A stretch of 64,000 nucleotides of DNA. Source: Aldehydirespirator sp965203635. GTDB taxonomy: Bacteria; Actinomycetota; Acidimicrobiia; Acidimicrobiales; Aldehydirespiratoraceae. The position numbers and the translations under genes were made by a program. Below, piece after piece: positions 44,583 through 54,831 of the stretch. Within the stretch, counting starts at the first letter, position 1, and each line of letters opens with the position of its first letter. The stretch is from the NCBI GenBank assembly GCA_965203635.1, contig OZ241903.1, positions 372,001-436,000 of the forward strand. Direction: 5' to 3'. The notes below the pieces were generated by a model. It worked only from the letters and a program-made list of their open reading frames with translations, made no database searches and was not told where the DNA came from.

Positions 44583-44635
44583 GGATTCTTGGTACGAGTT
44601 CTGTGCACACCGAGCACAAGAACCTCCCGAGATCC
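44583..44635. repeat. Imperfect hairpin between acyl-CoA synthetase and enoyl-CoA hydratase genes
   Basis: The inner stem pairs GTTC-TGTGC (44598-44606) with GCACAAGAAC (44614-44623), and the outer GGAT/ATCC ends also pair, with mismatches between. It lies in the 106-base gap of two divergent genes. The TTCTGTG core is shared with the hairpin at 8773 and is close to TTCCTGTGG at 42931. Confidence 0.4.
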
Positions 44636-44662
44636 ATGCGGAGGCGAGTAGGTTGGCCGACT

Positions 44663-45493
44663 GTGAGCGATGAGCGACCCCTCGATGAGCAGGTCCGGCT
44701 CGAACACCGGCACTCGGTGGCTTGGATCACTATCGACCGGCCCGAGGTGGCCAACGCTCTGAGCCCGCCGTGCCGGGACCGGGTCCGCGACATCCTCAAC
44801 GGGCTCAACACCAGCCACCGGGCCCGTTGCGCGGTGATCACCGGCTCCGGCGACCGGTTCTTCTGCACCGGCGCCGACCTGCGCCACTCCTACGACGACC
44901 CCGAGCGTTCGACCGAGGTGCCCGACAGGATCATGGGCGACGCCCGGCGCATGATGCTCGACGGCCAGTACACGCTGTTCGACGCGCTGCTGGACTGCGA
45001 CGTGCCAACGATCGCCGCAGTCAACGGCACCGCGGCCGGCATGGGCGCCCACCTGGCGCTGGCCTGCGACCTGGTGATCGCCGGCGACCGGGCCAAGTTC
45101 GTGGAGGTGTTCGCCCGCAGGGGCCTGGTGCCCGACGCTCTGGGGCCGTGGCTGCTGCCCCGAATCATCGGCGTGCGTCGCACCATGGAGCTGCTCCTGC
45201 TGGCCGAGGACCTGCCCGCGGAGCGGGCCCACGAGTTCGGCCTCGTCAACCGGGTGGTGCCCCACGAAGAGGTGTGGCAGGCGGCCGCCGAGTGGGCCGG
45301 GCGCCTGGCCGGCGGCCCGAGCCGGTCATTCGCGTTGACCAAGTGGCTGGTCAACCGCAGCCTGGACGCCGACCGCGCCTCCATGGCCCACGACGAGGCG
45401 GTGGCGGTGGAGTTGAACGCCGGCACCGAGGACGCCGCCGAAGGCGTGGCCGCCTTCCAGGAGCGCCGCCCGCCCGAGTGGAAGGGCTACTGA
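44663..45493 (+). CDS. Enoyl-CoA hydratase/isomerase family protein
   Basis: 276-residue crotonase-fold protein. RCAVITGSGDRFFCTGADLR and VNGTAAGMGAHLALACDLVI carry the oxyanion-hole backbone positions. Within the second block, AGMGAHLALACDL fits hydratases. GTG 44663 (MSDERPLDEQV) is preferred over ATG 44636. Likely acts in beta-oxidation with the divergent acyl-CoA synthetase. Confidence 0.86.
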   Translation: MSDERPLDEQVRLEHRHSVAWITIDRPEVANALSPPCRDRVRDILNGLNTSHRARCAVITGSGDRFFCTGADLRHSYDDPERSTEVPDRIMGDARRMMLDGQYTLFDALLDCDVPTIAAVNGTAAGMGAHLALACDLVIAGDRAKFVEVFARRGLVPDALGPWLLPRIIGVRRTMELLLLAEDLPAERAHEFGLVNRVVPHEEVWQAAAEWAGRLAGGPSRSFALTKWLVNRSLDADRASMAHDEAVAVELNAGTEDAAEGVAAFQERRPPEWKGY

Positions 45494-45496
45494 CGC

Positions 45497-46695
45497 CTAG
45501 CTGAACGCGACCGGCAGGCTGGCGAGGCCCCTGAGGGTGAGCCTCCGCTTCCAGGGCGGATTGTCGTCGAGAGGCGTCCATGTTCCGAACCGGTCCAGCA
45601 GCGCCTGCAGCACGACCTGGCCCTCCAGGCGGGCCAGTGCCGCGCCCAGGCAGTAGTGGATGCCCGACCCGAACGACAGCATCGGCACCTCGCTCCGGCC
45701 CACAACAAAGCGATCAGGATCGTCCACCGCGGCCGGATCGCGGTTGGCCGCTCCCAGCAGCATTAGAACTCCATGACCTTGGGGGATGGCGTGCCCGCCG
45801 ATCTCGGTGTCGGCTCGGACGTAGCGGCCGTCGATCTGCACCGGCGGCTGGAAGCGCAACACCTCGTCCACCGCGGACGGCACCAGCGAGCGGTCGGCCC
45901 GCAGCCGGGCCAGCTGATCGGGATGGCGCATCAAGGTGTGGACCATGTTGCCGATCAGGTTCATCGTCGTCTCGAAGCCGGCCGCGTAGATCAGCGACAC
46001 CGTGACGGACACCTCCGGCTGGGTGAGGCGATCCTCGCCGTCGCTGGCTGCGATCAGTCCCGACAGCAAGTCGTCGGCCGGCTCGGCCCGGCGACGGTCG
46101 ATCAGGTCGTTCAGGTACTGGTTCACCTTCGTCGAGGCTGCGTCGGCCCGCTCCGTCTCCCCGGGCTGCCGGTTCGGCTCGAGCGTGGCCGCCAGGTCCG
46201 ACACCAGCGGCCGGAGCCAGTCCCGGTCGGAGACCGGCACCCCGACCAGCTCGCTGATCACGTTGGCCGGCAGCGGGAAGGCGAGCGCGTCGATCAGGTC
46301 GCACTCCCCCGCCTCAGCCACCTCATCGAGGAGCTCTTCGGTCATGGCCTCGACCGCGGGTCGCAGCCGTTCCACCCGGCGGGGCGTGAACGCCCGGCTC
46401 ACCAGCGACCGGATCCGGGTGTGGTCGGGCGGGTTCAGGAACAGCAACGAGCGGGTCCCGTCGGGCCTCGGCTGACGGGCCGCCGCCAGCAGCGAAGGTG
46501 ACTCTTCCCCCGGCTCGGGACTGCCCAACCGCTGATCGCGCAGCGCCGTCCGGCAGTCCTCGAAGCGGGTCAGGACCCAGAAGTCCGAGAAGCCGCTCTT
46601 GTGCACCGGCGACGTCTCCCGTAGCTCCCGCAGCAGTGGGTACGGGTCGGCGATCACATCCGGGTCGGTGACGATCCGCAACAGCAGTTCGTCGC

Positions 46696-46699
<4 letters not shown>
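45497..46699 (-). CDS. Cytochrome P450
   Basis: 400-residue soluble bacterial P450. The I-helix oxygen-activation motif is YAAGFETT; the K-helix ExxR is EVLRF; the heme-thiolate loop is SFGSGIHYCLGAALAR with the Cys ligand. The bacterial N-terminus has no membrane anchor. Its start overlaps the psuG stop by 4 bases, so the two share a transcript. Substrate and redox partner are unknown; no ferredoxin gene is adjacent. Confidence 0.92.
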
Positions 46700-47634
<935 letters not shown>

Positions 47635-47665
47635 GCTTGTGAGGGTAGGACCTAGGCTCCCCCCT

Positions 47666-49396
47666 GTGACGGCCGACCCGAACGCCTCCGAACTTGTCGA
47701 CGACTTCAACGCGGCCCTCGCCTCGCTGACGGCTCCCGGGGGACCGTTCGGCTGGACGGTGAGGGAGGTCAACGGCGTGCCGGTGCGGGTCTACGACAAC
47801 GCCATGCCGGACATGCGGGCGGTGTGGGCGATGTCGGCGGCCCACGGCGACAAGGACTACCTGGTCTACGGCGAGGAGCGCTACAGCTACGCCGAGGCCC
47901 ACGCCCGGGTGCGGGCCCTGGCCCATCACCTGCGCACTGCGTACGGCGCCGGGCCGGGCACCCGGGTGGCGATCTCCATGCGCAACTACCCCGAATGGGT
48001 GCTGTCCCACTGGGCGATCATCTCGGTGGGCGCGGCGGCGGTGGGCATGAACTCGTGGTGGACGCGACCGGAGATGGAGTTCGCCCTGAACGACTCCGAG
48101 CCGGTTGCACTGATCCTCGACGGCGAGCGATTGGAGAGGCTGGGACCGGCCCGCGGCGAGGTCCCCCTCGTCGTGGCCCGCCATGACGGCGACTTGCCCG
48201 CGCCGGCGCTGCCGTGGGAGGCGGTCGCGGACCCTGCGAACGCACCCGATGCCCTCCCCGACGCGGACATCGACCCCGACGACGACGCCCTCATCTTCTA
48301 CACCTCGGGCACGACCGGCTTCCCCAAGGGCGCCCAACTCACCCACCGCGCCGTGGTTCACAACCTGATGAACATGATCCTGCTGACCGCCTCCGGTGAC
48401 GCGGCCCGAGCCCAGCGCATGGCCCGCTCCGGCAGCGAGGAGCCACCCCCTGAGGCTCCGCCACTGGTGGCCCTGCTGCCGGTGCCGCTGTTCCATGTCA
48501 CCGGCTGCAACTGCGTGCTGCACACGGTCTCCATCGCGGGCGGCTGCCTGGTGATGATGTACCGCTGGGACGCGGCGGAGGCCCTGCGGCTGATCGAGCG
48601 GGAGGGGGTCACCGTCTTCACGGGGGTGCCCAGCATGTCCCGGGAGATGCTGCAGCATCCCGACTGGGAGAACACCGACACGTCGTCGCTGCGCTCGATG
48701 GGGGGCGGAGGCGCGGCCATCCCCACCGATCTCGTACGGCGGATCGACGACGGGCTGTCCCAGGGGCGTCCCGGCGTCGGCTACGGGCTGACCGAGACGG
48801 CCGGTATCGCCACCGCCATAAGCAACGAGTTCTATGTGGCCAACCCGTCGTCGGTGGGACCGCTGGTGCCGTGCATGGAGGCCATAGTCGTCGACGAGAA
48901 CGACGTGACCCTCGATCCGGGCCAGCGCGGAGAGCTGCGGCTGCGGGGCCCCAACGTGATGAAGGGCTACCTGAACCGGCCCGACGCGACTGCTGAGGCC
49001 ATAGTCGACGGCTGGTTCCGCACCGGGGACATCGCCGAGGTCGACGACGGCGGCTGGATCTACATCAAGGACCGGATCAAGGACATCGTGATCCGGGGCG
49101 GTGAGAACATCCACTGCTCGGAGGTGGAGGAGGCGCTCTACGAGCTGGACCAGATCGCCGAGGCGGCTGTGTTCGGCCTGCCCGACGAGCGGTTGGGAGA
49201 AGCAGTGGCCGCGGCAGTAGTTCTCGTTCCCGGCACAGAACTCGATGAAGCCGCGCTGGCCGATCATCTCGACGGACGTCTGGCCCGTTTCAAGCACCCG
49301 CGCCGCGTGTGGTTCCTCGACGAGGCCCTGCCCCGCAACGCCAACGGCAAGTTCCTCAAGCGCGAGCTGCGCGAACGCTTCGCCTCCACTTCCTGA
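47666..49396 (+). CDS. Class I adenylate-forming acyl-CoA synthetase
   Basis: 576-residue ligase. Motifs: FYTSGTTGFPKGAQLTHRAV, GYGLTETAG, GWFRTGDIAEVDDGGWIYIK, then IKDIVIRGGENIHCSEVEEA and the C-terminal lysine RNANGKFLKREL. It resembles long/medium-chain fatty-acid and steroid-acid CoA ligases of actinobacteria. GTG 47666 sits 31 bases from the divergent psuG start. Confidence 0.88.
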   Translation: MTADPNASELVDDFNAALASLTAPGGPFGWTVREVNGVPVRVYDNAMPDMRAVWAMSAAHGDKDYLVYGEERYSYAEAHARVRALAHHLRTAYGAGPGTRVAISMRNYPEWVLSHWAIISVGAAAVGMNSWWTRPEMEFALNDSEPVALILDGERLERLGPARGEVPLVVARHDGDLPAPALPWEAVADPANAPDALPDADIDPDDDALIFYTSGTTGFPKGAQLTHRAVVHNLMNMILLTASGDAARAQRMARSGSEEPPPEAPPLVALLPVPLFHVTGCNCVLHTVSIAGGCLVMMYRWDAAEALRLIEREGVTVFTGVPSMSREMLQHPDWENTDTSSLRSMGGGGAAIPTDLVRRIDDGLSQGRPGVGYGLTETAGIATAISNEFYVANPSSVGPLVPCMEAIVVDENDVTLDPGQRGELRLRGPNVMKGYLNRPDATAEAIVDGWFRTGDIAEVDDGGWIYIKDRIKDIVIRGGENIHCSEVEEALYELDQIAEAAVFGLPDERLGEAVAAAVVLVPGTELDEAALADHLDGRLARFKHPRRVWFLDEALPRNANGKFLKRELRERFASTS

Positions 49397-49435
49397 CCGA
49401 GTCGCGGACCCGCGGCGTCGGCCGCCGTGTCCATG

Positions 49436-50617
49436 TCAGCCGGCGAGAGCAGCCAGGCGCTCCACAGCCTGTTCCAGCACCGCGGGGCGCTTGCATGCCG
49501 CGAAGCGCACGAAGGGCGCGCCCATCGCCTCGTCGTCGCAGAGAACTTGGACGGGAACGGCCACCACCCCGCACCGCTCGGGCAGCGAGCGGCAGAATTC
49601 CAGGCCGTCGCTCGCACCGAGGGGGCGGATGTCGGCTGTGATGTAGTAAGTGCCCTGGGGCACGGCGGGCTCGAAGCCCGCGGCTGACAGCCCATCGCAC
49701 AGCAGGTCGCGCCGGGCCTGCAGGTCGGCGGCAAGGCCGTTGAAGAACTCGTCACCGAGACGCAGCCCTACCGCCACCGCGGGCTGGAACGGGCCCCCGC
49801 TCACGTAGGTGAGCAACTGCTTGGCCGCCTGCACGGCCCGCACCAGCTCCGGGCCGGCACAGACCCAGCCGATCTTCCATCCCGTGAACGACAGCGTCTT
49901 ACCGCCCGACGAGATCGTGACGGTGCGGTCGGCCATGCCGGGCCGGGTGGCCAGCGGCACATGGGCGTTCTGGTCGAAGACCAGATGCTCGTACACCTCG
50001 TCGGTCACCGCGATCACGTCGTGCTCGACGCACAAGCGGGCGATGATGTCGAGTTCGTCCGGGCTGAACACCTTGCCGGTGGGGTTGTGCGGGGAGTTGA
50101 GCAGCAGCATCCGGGTGCGGGGGCCGAAGGCGGCGGCCAACTCGTCGGGATCGAAGGTGTAGGCGGGCGGCCGCAGCTGCACCAAGCGATACGTGGCGCC
50201 GGCCATCGAGATGTCGGCCGGGTAGATGTCGAAGTAGGGCTCGAAGGTCACCACCTCGTCGCCGGGCCCGGTCAGCGCCAGGATCGACGCAGTGATGGCC
50301 TCGGTGGCGCCCGCGGTGATCAGCACCTCGGTGTCGGGATCGAACTCCAGGCCCCAGAACCGCATCTGGTGCTCGGCCACGGCCCGGCGCAGCGCCGGGT
50401 AGCCGATGCCGGGCGGGTACTGGTTGAAGTCGCCCCGGATGGCTTCGACGGCGGCCTCCGCCACCGCAGCCGGCCCGTCGGTGTCGGGGAAGCCCTGGCC
50501 GAGGTTGATGGCGCCGGTGCGGACCGCCAGCGCCGACATCTCCGCGAACACCGACGCCCCACCGAAGGCCTGCAGGCGGTCGCACAGGTACGGCAGGCGC
50601 TGGGCAGTCATCGCCAC
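49436..50617 (-). CDS. PLP aminotransferase, class I/II (DapC/kynurenine aminotransferase-like)
   Basis: 393-residue fold type I aminotransferase. INLGQGFPDTDGP opens the substrate-binding part; NSPHNPTGKVF and VTDEVYEHLVFD follow; the PLP lysine is in SSGGKTLSFTGWKIGWVCAG. The pattern resembles N-succinyldiaminopimelate aminotransferase and methionine/glutamine transaminases. Substrate remains open. It ends 40 bases from the acyl-CoA synthetase stop, tail to tail. Confidence 0.85.
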   Translation of the reverse strand: MAMTAQRLPYLCDRLQAFGGASVFAEMSALAVRTGAINLGQGFPDTDGPAAVAEAAVEAIRGDFNQYPPGIGYPALRRAVAEHQMRFWGLEFDPDTEVLITAGATEAITASILALTGPGDEVVTFEPYFDIYPADISMAGATYRLVQLRPPAYTFDPDELAAAFGPRTRMLLLNSPHNPTGKVFSPDELDIIARLCVEHDVIAVTDEVYEHLVFDQNAHVPLATRPGMADRTVTISSGGKTLSFTGWKIGWVCAGPELVRAVQAAKQLLTYVSGGPFQPAVAVGLRLGDEFFNGLAADLQARRDLLCDGLSAAGFEPAVPQGTYYITADIRPLGASDGLEFCRSLPERCGVVAVPVQVLCDDEAMGAPFVRFAACKRPAVLEQAVERLAALAG

Positions 50618-50660
50618 AGACTATGGCTCAGACGTCGGGCGACGAGTCGCGAGACCGGCG

Positions 50661-51347
50661 TCAGCCCTCGTCGGGCGCGACGAACTCGACCAGGAACTCC
50701 CAGGCCTCGTCGTTGAGCTCGCCGCTGACTCTGGCGACGACCCGGCCGTCGGCATCGATCCCAACGGTGTAGGGGAATCCGCTTAGGCCGTAGGCGTTGC
50801 CGATCTCGTTCGCCGCGGAGTCCCGCACGACCACCGCGGGCCATTGCTCCTCCTCGAACCAGGCCGACGGCGGGTAGTTGGGTCGGCCGGATTCGACGGC
50901 GGTGCTGACCGCGATCACCTCGACTCCGGCGGGCAGCTGGTTGCCGGCCATCCAGCCGACGATCCGGGGCAGCTCCCGCTGGCAGTGGGGGCACCAGTGG
51001 GCGAAGAAGCCGATGATCTTGGCCGTGCCGTCGCCGGGCAGCACGCTCACCTCGGTGCCGTCGAAGGACGTCGCCGCGAAGGCGGGGGCCCGCATCTCCA
51101 TCGCGGGATCAGGCTCCTCGCCTTCGAACCGCGGCAGGGGCGCGCCCTCGATGCTGACGTCGGAGACCTGAGGCACGTCGGTCTGCGCCTGCTCTGCGTC
51201 CCTGCTGGCGAGCAGCCCGACTCCCACCGCTACCGCTACCAGCACCACCACTCCAGCGATGATCCACTTCAACAGAGGGTTCGAGCCGCTGCCGCCGGAC
51301 GGTCGCGAACCGTGGCGGGACTTGTGGACCTGGGGCCGGTTGCTCAT
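50661..51347 (-). CDS. Membrane-anchored TlpA-like thioredoxin
   Basis: 228-residue protein: a single N-terminal anchor (LLKWIIAGVVVLVAVAVGVGLLA, about 25-47), then a periplasmic thioredoxin fold with active-site WCPHC and a cis-Pro region GLSGFPYTVGID. It should oxidise or reduce thiols outside the membrane. Its start overlaps the DsbB-like gene by 4 bases (ATGA), so the two form a disulfide-exchange pair. Confidence 0.87.
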   Translation of the reverse strand: MSNRPQVHKSRHGSRPSGGSGSNPLLKWIIAGVVVLVAVAVGVGLLASRDAEQAQTDVPQVSDVSIEGAPLPRFEGEEPDPAMEMRAPAFAATSFDGTEVSVLPGDGTAKIIGFFAHWCPHCQRELPRIVGWMAGNQLPAGVEVIAVSTAVESGRPNYPPSAWFEEEQWPAVVVRDSAANEIGNAYGLSGFPYTVGIDADGRVVARVSGELNDEAWEFLVEFVAPDEG

Positions 51348-51862
51348 CGGCCCGACCGTAGCGAAAGCAGAGTCAGACCGGCGACCCCGACGAAGCCGCC
51401 GCCGGCCATGAACGGGATCGACACGAAGCCGAGGCTGTCCACCCACTGGTACGTGCAGGGTGCCGATGCGTCGCAGGTCGATCCCTGGCCGGGGAACAGC
51501 TGCAGTTGGTAGTGGTACACCGACAGCCCCAGGCCGGCCAGCGCCAGGGGCAGTGCGTACCATCCGCCCCGCCCGTCGCGCCGGATCAGCGCCACCGCCA
51601 GCACCGGCACCAGGGCGTACATGCAGATCCGCTGGTACCAGCACATCTCGCAGGGCGGGTATCCGGCGACCTCGGAGTAGTACAGGCTCCCGGCGGTCGA
51701 CACCGCCGCGATCACCAGCGCCAGCGGCAGCAATACCGGCCGCAGCTGGCGGGCGCGGGCCTCGGCTCCTCGAGCCAGCGCGGCTACCACGCCGCCGCAG
51801 CCGATGAGCAGCGACCCCAGGGCCAGCACCGCGAAGAAATCCGACACCTGACCGACGCTCAC
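51344..51862 (-). CDS. DsbB/BdbC-like disulfide-bond protein
   Basis: 172-residue membrane protein with four main hydrophobic segments (about 6-30, 42-60, 78-92, 102-118) plus one at the end. The first Cys pair is PCEMCWYQR; the second, CDASAPC, lies in the later loop. It passes electrons from an extracytoplasmic thioredoxin, here the overlapping TlpA-like gene, to quinone, fitting a menaquinone-using cell. Start ATG 51862. Confidence 0.88.
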   Translation of the reverse strand: MSVGQVSDFFAVLALGSLLIGCGGVVAALARGAEARARQLRPVLLPLALVIAAVSTAGSLYYSEVAGYPPCEMCWYQRICMYALVPVLAVALIRRDGRGGWYALPLALAGLGLSVYHYQLQLFPGQGSTCDASAPCTYQWVDSLGFVSIPFMAGGGFVGVAGLTLLSLRSGR

Positions 51863-51919
51863 GCCCCCAGCCTGCCTGGAACCCGCCCAGATTGCTTCAT
51901 TCGCGTATTGCTATTTCCA

Positions 51920-51925
51920 TTGACA
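51920..51925 (+). promoter_or_regulatory. -35-like TTGACA before the EF-hand/toxin-like gene
   Basis: An exact TTGACA sits in an AT-rich island (51895-51945) 20 bases before ATG 51945. A good -10 box at 17 bases' spacing is not visible, so this is a weak call; a leaderless start remains possible. Confidence 0.25.
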
Positions 51926-51944
51926 TGGGATTACATTATTTCTC

Positions 51945-53267
51945 ATGTCAGATCTGATGGCCATGGACACTGAGCGGGCGACGGAGCTGCGCCAGCGGAT
52001 GGAGACCGCAGCCGACGACCTCGACTGGGACGCGCGGGCGCTGGAAGGTCCGCTGGCGGAGGCCGCGTCGCTGCTCGGAAGCCCCCTCCCGGACATCGGT
52101 GGCGGCACGCGCCGGGTGGCCGGCGAACTGCGGGACAGCGCACTGGACCTCCAGGAGCGCACTCGCATGGTGCTGGCCGGGGGGCCGGAGATGAACGAGG
52201 GTCTGGGCGCGCTGGAGCGCATCCGGGAGCACTTCACCATGATCGAGTCACGCGGCAACCCGGACGAAGCCGATGGCCTGCTGTCTCGCCGCGACCTGCG
52301 CTGGGCGGTCCACTCCGCCGACTCGGCCACCGCGGCGGCCGCGGGCTGGCTGCTGGACCACGACCGCTTCTTCGACCAGGTCGAGACGGCCAAGCACAAC
52401 GACGACTACCTGAGCCGGGTCCACCAAGGCGAGTTCGCGTTCGATCCGGACGACCGTGACGGCTTGATGAGCCGTGACGACATCGACGCCTTCCTGGACA
52501 AGACCGCGGCGTGGTCGGCGCTGGTGCCCCACGCCGCCACCATCGACCCGGCCGGCAGCGGCGCACCGGACGGCTTCATGAGCCGGGCCGACTTCGAGGC
52601 CTTCCTCGCCGACTACAACCTGACCGCGGAGGAGGTGAACGCGGTGCGGCAGGTGCTCGACGACCGCGCCTACCACACCTCCGACGGCGGGATCAGCATG
52701 GTCAACGTGCTTGACGTGGCGTCGTTCGTGCCCGTCATCGGCGACATCATCGACGGGGCCCGGTCGATCTACTACACGCTGCACGGCGACTTCGGCACGG
52801 CCTCGCTGTTCGCTCTGGGCCTGATTCCCCTGCCGGGGCTCTCGTCGTCGGGCGTGCGGGGCGCCCTGAAGGTCGTGGACAGGGTCAAGGCGGTCGCCCA
52901 CAAGAGCGGCGCCAAGGAGGCGAGCAGGGAGGCCGGCCGGTTGGCCATGAAGGGCACCGCGGCCAACTATGCGGCCTACGAGGGCGCCAATCAGGCCGGC
53001 GGGGCGCTCGGCGGCGACCTCGACGTCGACGAGTCGGTCGACTACGTGGTCGACGATGTGCTCGGCCCCCAGATCGAGGATCTCCTCGACGAGGACCTCG
53101 ACCCGCGGCTCAGAGCGCTGCTCAGCGACCGGCTGGAGCAGTCCCTCAACGACCGGCTGGACCTCGACGCCCGAGTGCATCTGTCGGAGGCCAACACGGT
53201 GATCGCCCGCCGCATCGCCGAGCACCACGCCTTCGAGGCCATCTTCCGCAACATGAGGCCGGGATGA
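51945..53267 (+). CDS. EF-hand-like, pretoxin-like protein of unknown function
   Basis: 440-residue protein with no clear relative that I recognise. An N-terminal helical part (1-95) recalls WXG100-type secretion domains. Three EF-hand-like motifs follow, each with DG-[LF]-[LM]-S-R-x-D: about 102-122, 167-185 (DPDDRDGLMSRDDIDAFLD) and 201-223. Residues about 256-300 (SFVPVIGDIIDGARSIYYTL, then LGLIPLPG) resemble the pretoxin linker of polymorphic toxins. The C-terminal 130 residues are charged, with LDPRLRALLSDRLEQSLNDR. No immunity gene is obvious. A role in contact-dependent toxicity or calcium sensing is inference. Confidence 0.7.
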   Translation: MSDLMAMDTERATELRQRMETAADDLDWDARALEGPLAEAASLLGSPLPDIGGGTRRVAGELRDSALDLQERTRMVLAGGPEMNEGLGALERIREHFTMIESRGNPDEADGLLSRRDLRWAVHSADSATAAAAGWLLDHDRFFDQVETAKHNDDYLSRVHQGEFAFDPDDRDGLMSRDDIDAFLDKTAAWSALVPHAATIDPAGSGAPDGFMSRADFEAFLADYNLTAEEVNAVRQVLDDRAYHTSDGGISMVNVLDVASFVPVIGDIIDGARSIYYTLHGDFGTASLFALGLIPLPGLSSSGVRGALKVVDRVKAVAHKSGAKEASREAGRLAMKGTAANYAAYEGANQAGGALGGDLDVDESVDYVVDDVLGPQIEDLLDEDLDPRLRALLSDRLEQSLNDRLDLDARVHLSEANTVIARRIAEHHAFEAIFRNMRPG

Positions 53268-53281
53268 GCCGGCGCGGGCGC

Positions 53282-54826
53282 TCAGCGCAGGATGCGGGTC
53301 TTGCCGAAGATGGTGCCGTAGAGCAGGCGGCCGTCGTCGTCGACGGTGACTCCGCCGCCGAGGGTGTTGTAGCGCGACCCGCCCACGACATAGTGGAAGC
53401 GGCTCTCGCCGGTGGTCCAGTCGACGGCCTCGATGGTCCACTGGCCGTCCCGGGTGCCGCAGGTGTACACCAGATCCGACTCCTGAGCCACGAAGGGCAC
53501 CGAGTTGGGCGAGGACACCTCGGTGTTGACCCACGCCTCCCGCAGGCGGCGCTCAGTTGGATCCCACTCGTACTTGTGCAGGCCGTAGGGCGTGTAGGCG
53601 GGCCTGTGGCCCAGGAAGAAGCTGAACATGCGGGCCCGGGTGGCCGGCCACCCGTCGGGCAGGGACGCCGGCTCGTTGTTGACGGTCATGGCGCCGTAGC
53701 CCGACACGGTGATCGACTGCTCGGTCTTGATCTCGGTGCGGGTCGGGTCGCCCATGTGGGCCGGGCCCATCCCCGCGATCCGCCGTGACGGGGCGCCGGG
53801 AAGCTGCTCCCAGTCCTCCGGGATCTCGTCGCGCCACAGCAGCGTGATGTTGACCACGTCGTCGCCGTCGCCGATCACCACGAAGCGGTCCTCGTCCGGC
53901 CCGAAGCCCATCAGCGAGGGCGTCGTGCCCGAACCGTCGCCGCCGCCGTTGCGGTAGCGAGCCGACCAGGCCCCGTCACCGGGGTCGAGCGACAGCCGCT
54001 CCCCCGTCCAGACCACCTTGTGGATGGTGTCGACCGAGCTGACGTAGATGCCCCCGTCGTCGCCGGTGCAGCTGCTGGTGCGCACCCACCCGTAGCCGGT
54101 GTGGCCGTGCTCGGCGGCCCGCCGGGCGCAATGCTCCGCGGCGTCGGTGTCGGCTCCGGGCAACTGGATGGCGTCGTAGGTGCTGAAGTCCCGGGCCAGG
54201 CACACCACCCACCCGTGGTCCGTGGTCATCACCAGGCGGCCGTCGAAAGTGATGTTGATCCCCACGAAGTACCCGTCGATGCCGTCGGGCCGGTACCAGC
54301 GGTCCCGCTCGACGATGGGGCTGCCCGGGTCGTCCGGATCGACCTCGACGTAGGCCGCGGCATGGTCCTTGCGGCCCAGGAACAGCGTGTGGTCGCAGTC
54401 GAGCAGCGCGTAGATCCCGTCCAGTCCGGTCATGAACCGGGCCGCGATCCCTACCGCGTGGCCGACGGCGTCGTCGCCGTCGAGATCGTCGAGCCCTGCT
54501 TCAAGCCCTTCGAGTTCGGTCGGATCGGTGACGGGCTCGGTGCCGGTGGGCAGCGTTGCGAGCACTTCCAGAGTGTCATAGTCGAGCTTCGTGATCGTCT
54601 GGCGGCCGTTGGACCAGATCACCCGCCGGCCGTTCGGATAGCGCCCCGATATCAGACCGCCGAAGTGACCCGGTCCCAGCGGCGTGTACTGGATGTCGGC
54701 CGCCTCCAGGACCTCGGTCGGGCCTTCGGGGCCGCGTCCCGGCGTGTTGTCCTGCTGGTCGCACCGGCCGTGGGCCATGGCGTTGCCGCTGTCGGCCAGA
54801 TACGGGTTCCGGGGACCGCTGCGCAT
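53282..54826 (-). CDS. Hypothetical beta-propeller-like protein
   Basis: 514-residue protein without a recognised name. Repeating short strands with Gly/Asp turns (GRRVIWSNGRQTITKLDYDT, FDGRLVMTTDHGWVV, GGIYVSSVDTIHKVVWTGER, GGGVTVDDDGRLLYGTIFGK) suggest a seven-bladed or similar beta-propeller. There is no signal peptide from ATG 54826, though an N-terminal Cys-containing stretch is present. It begins 5 bases after the LLM oxidoreductase stop, and may bind the same substrate. Function unknown. Confidence 0.7.
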   Translation of the reverse strand: MRSGPRNPYLADSGNAMAHGRCDQQDNTPGRGPEGPTEVLEAADIQYTPLGPGHFGGLISGRYPNGRRVIWSNGRQTITKLDYDTLEVLATLPTGTEPVTDPTELEGLEAGLDDLDGDDAVGHAVGIAARFMTGLDGIYALLDCDHTLFLGRKDHAAAYVEVDPDDPGSPIVERDRWYRPDGIDGYFVGINITFDGRLVMTTDHGWVVCLARDFSTYDAIQLPGADTDAAEHCARRAAEHGHTGYGWVRTSSCTGDDGGIYVSSVDTIHKVVWTGERLSLDPGDGAWSARYRNGGGDGSGTTPSLMGFGPDEDRFVVIGDGDDVVNITLLWRDEIPEDWEQLPGAPSRRIAGMGPAHMGDPTRTEIKTEQSITVSGYGAMTVNNEPASLPDGWPATRARMFSFFLGHRPAYTPYGLHKYEWDPTERRLREAWVNTEVSSPNSVPFVAQESDLVYTCGTRDGQWTIEAVDWTTGESRFHYVVGGSRYNTLGGGVTVDDDGRLLYGTIFGKTRILR

Positions 54827-54831
54827 GCCGC

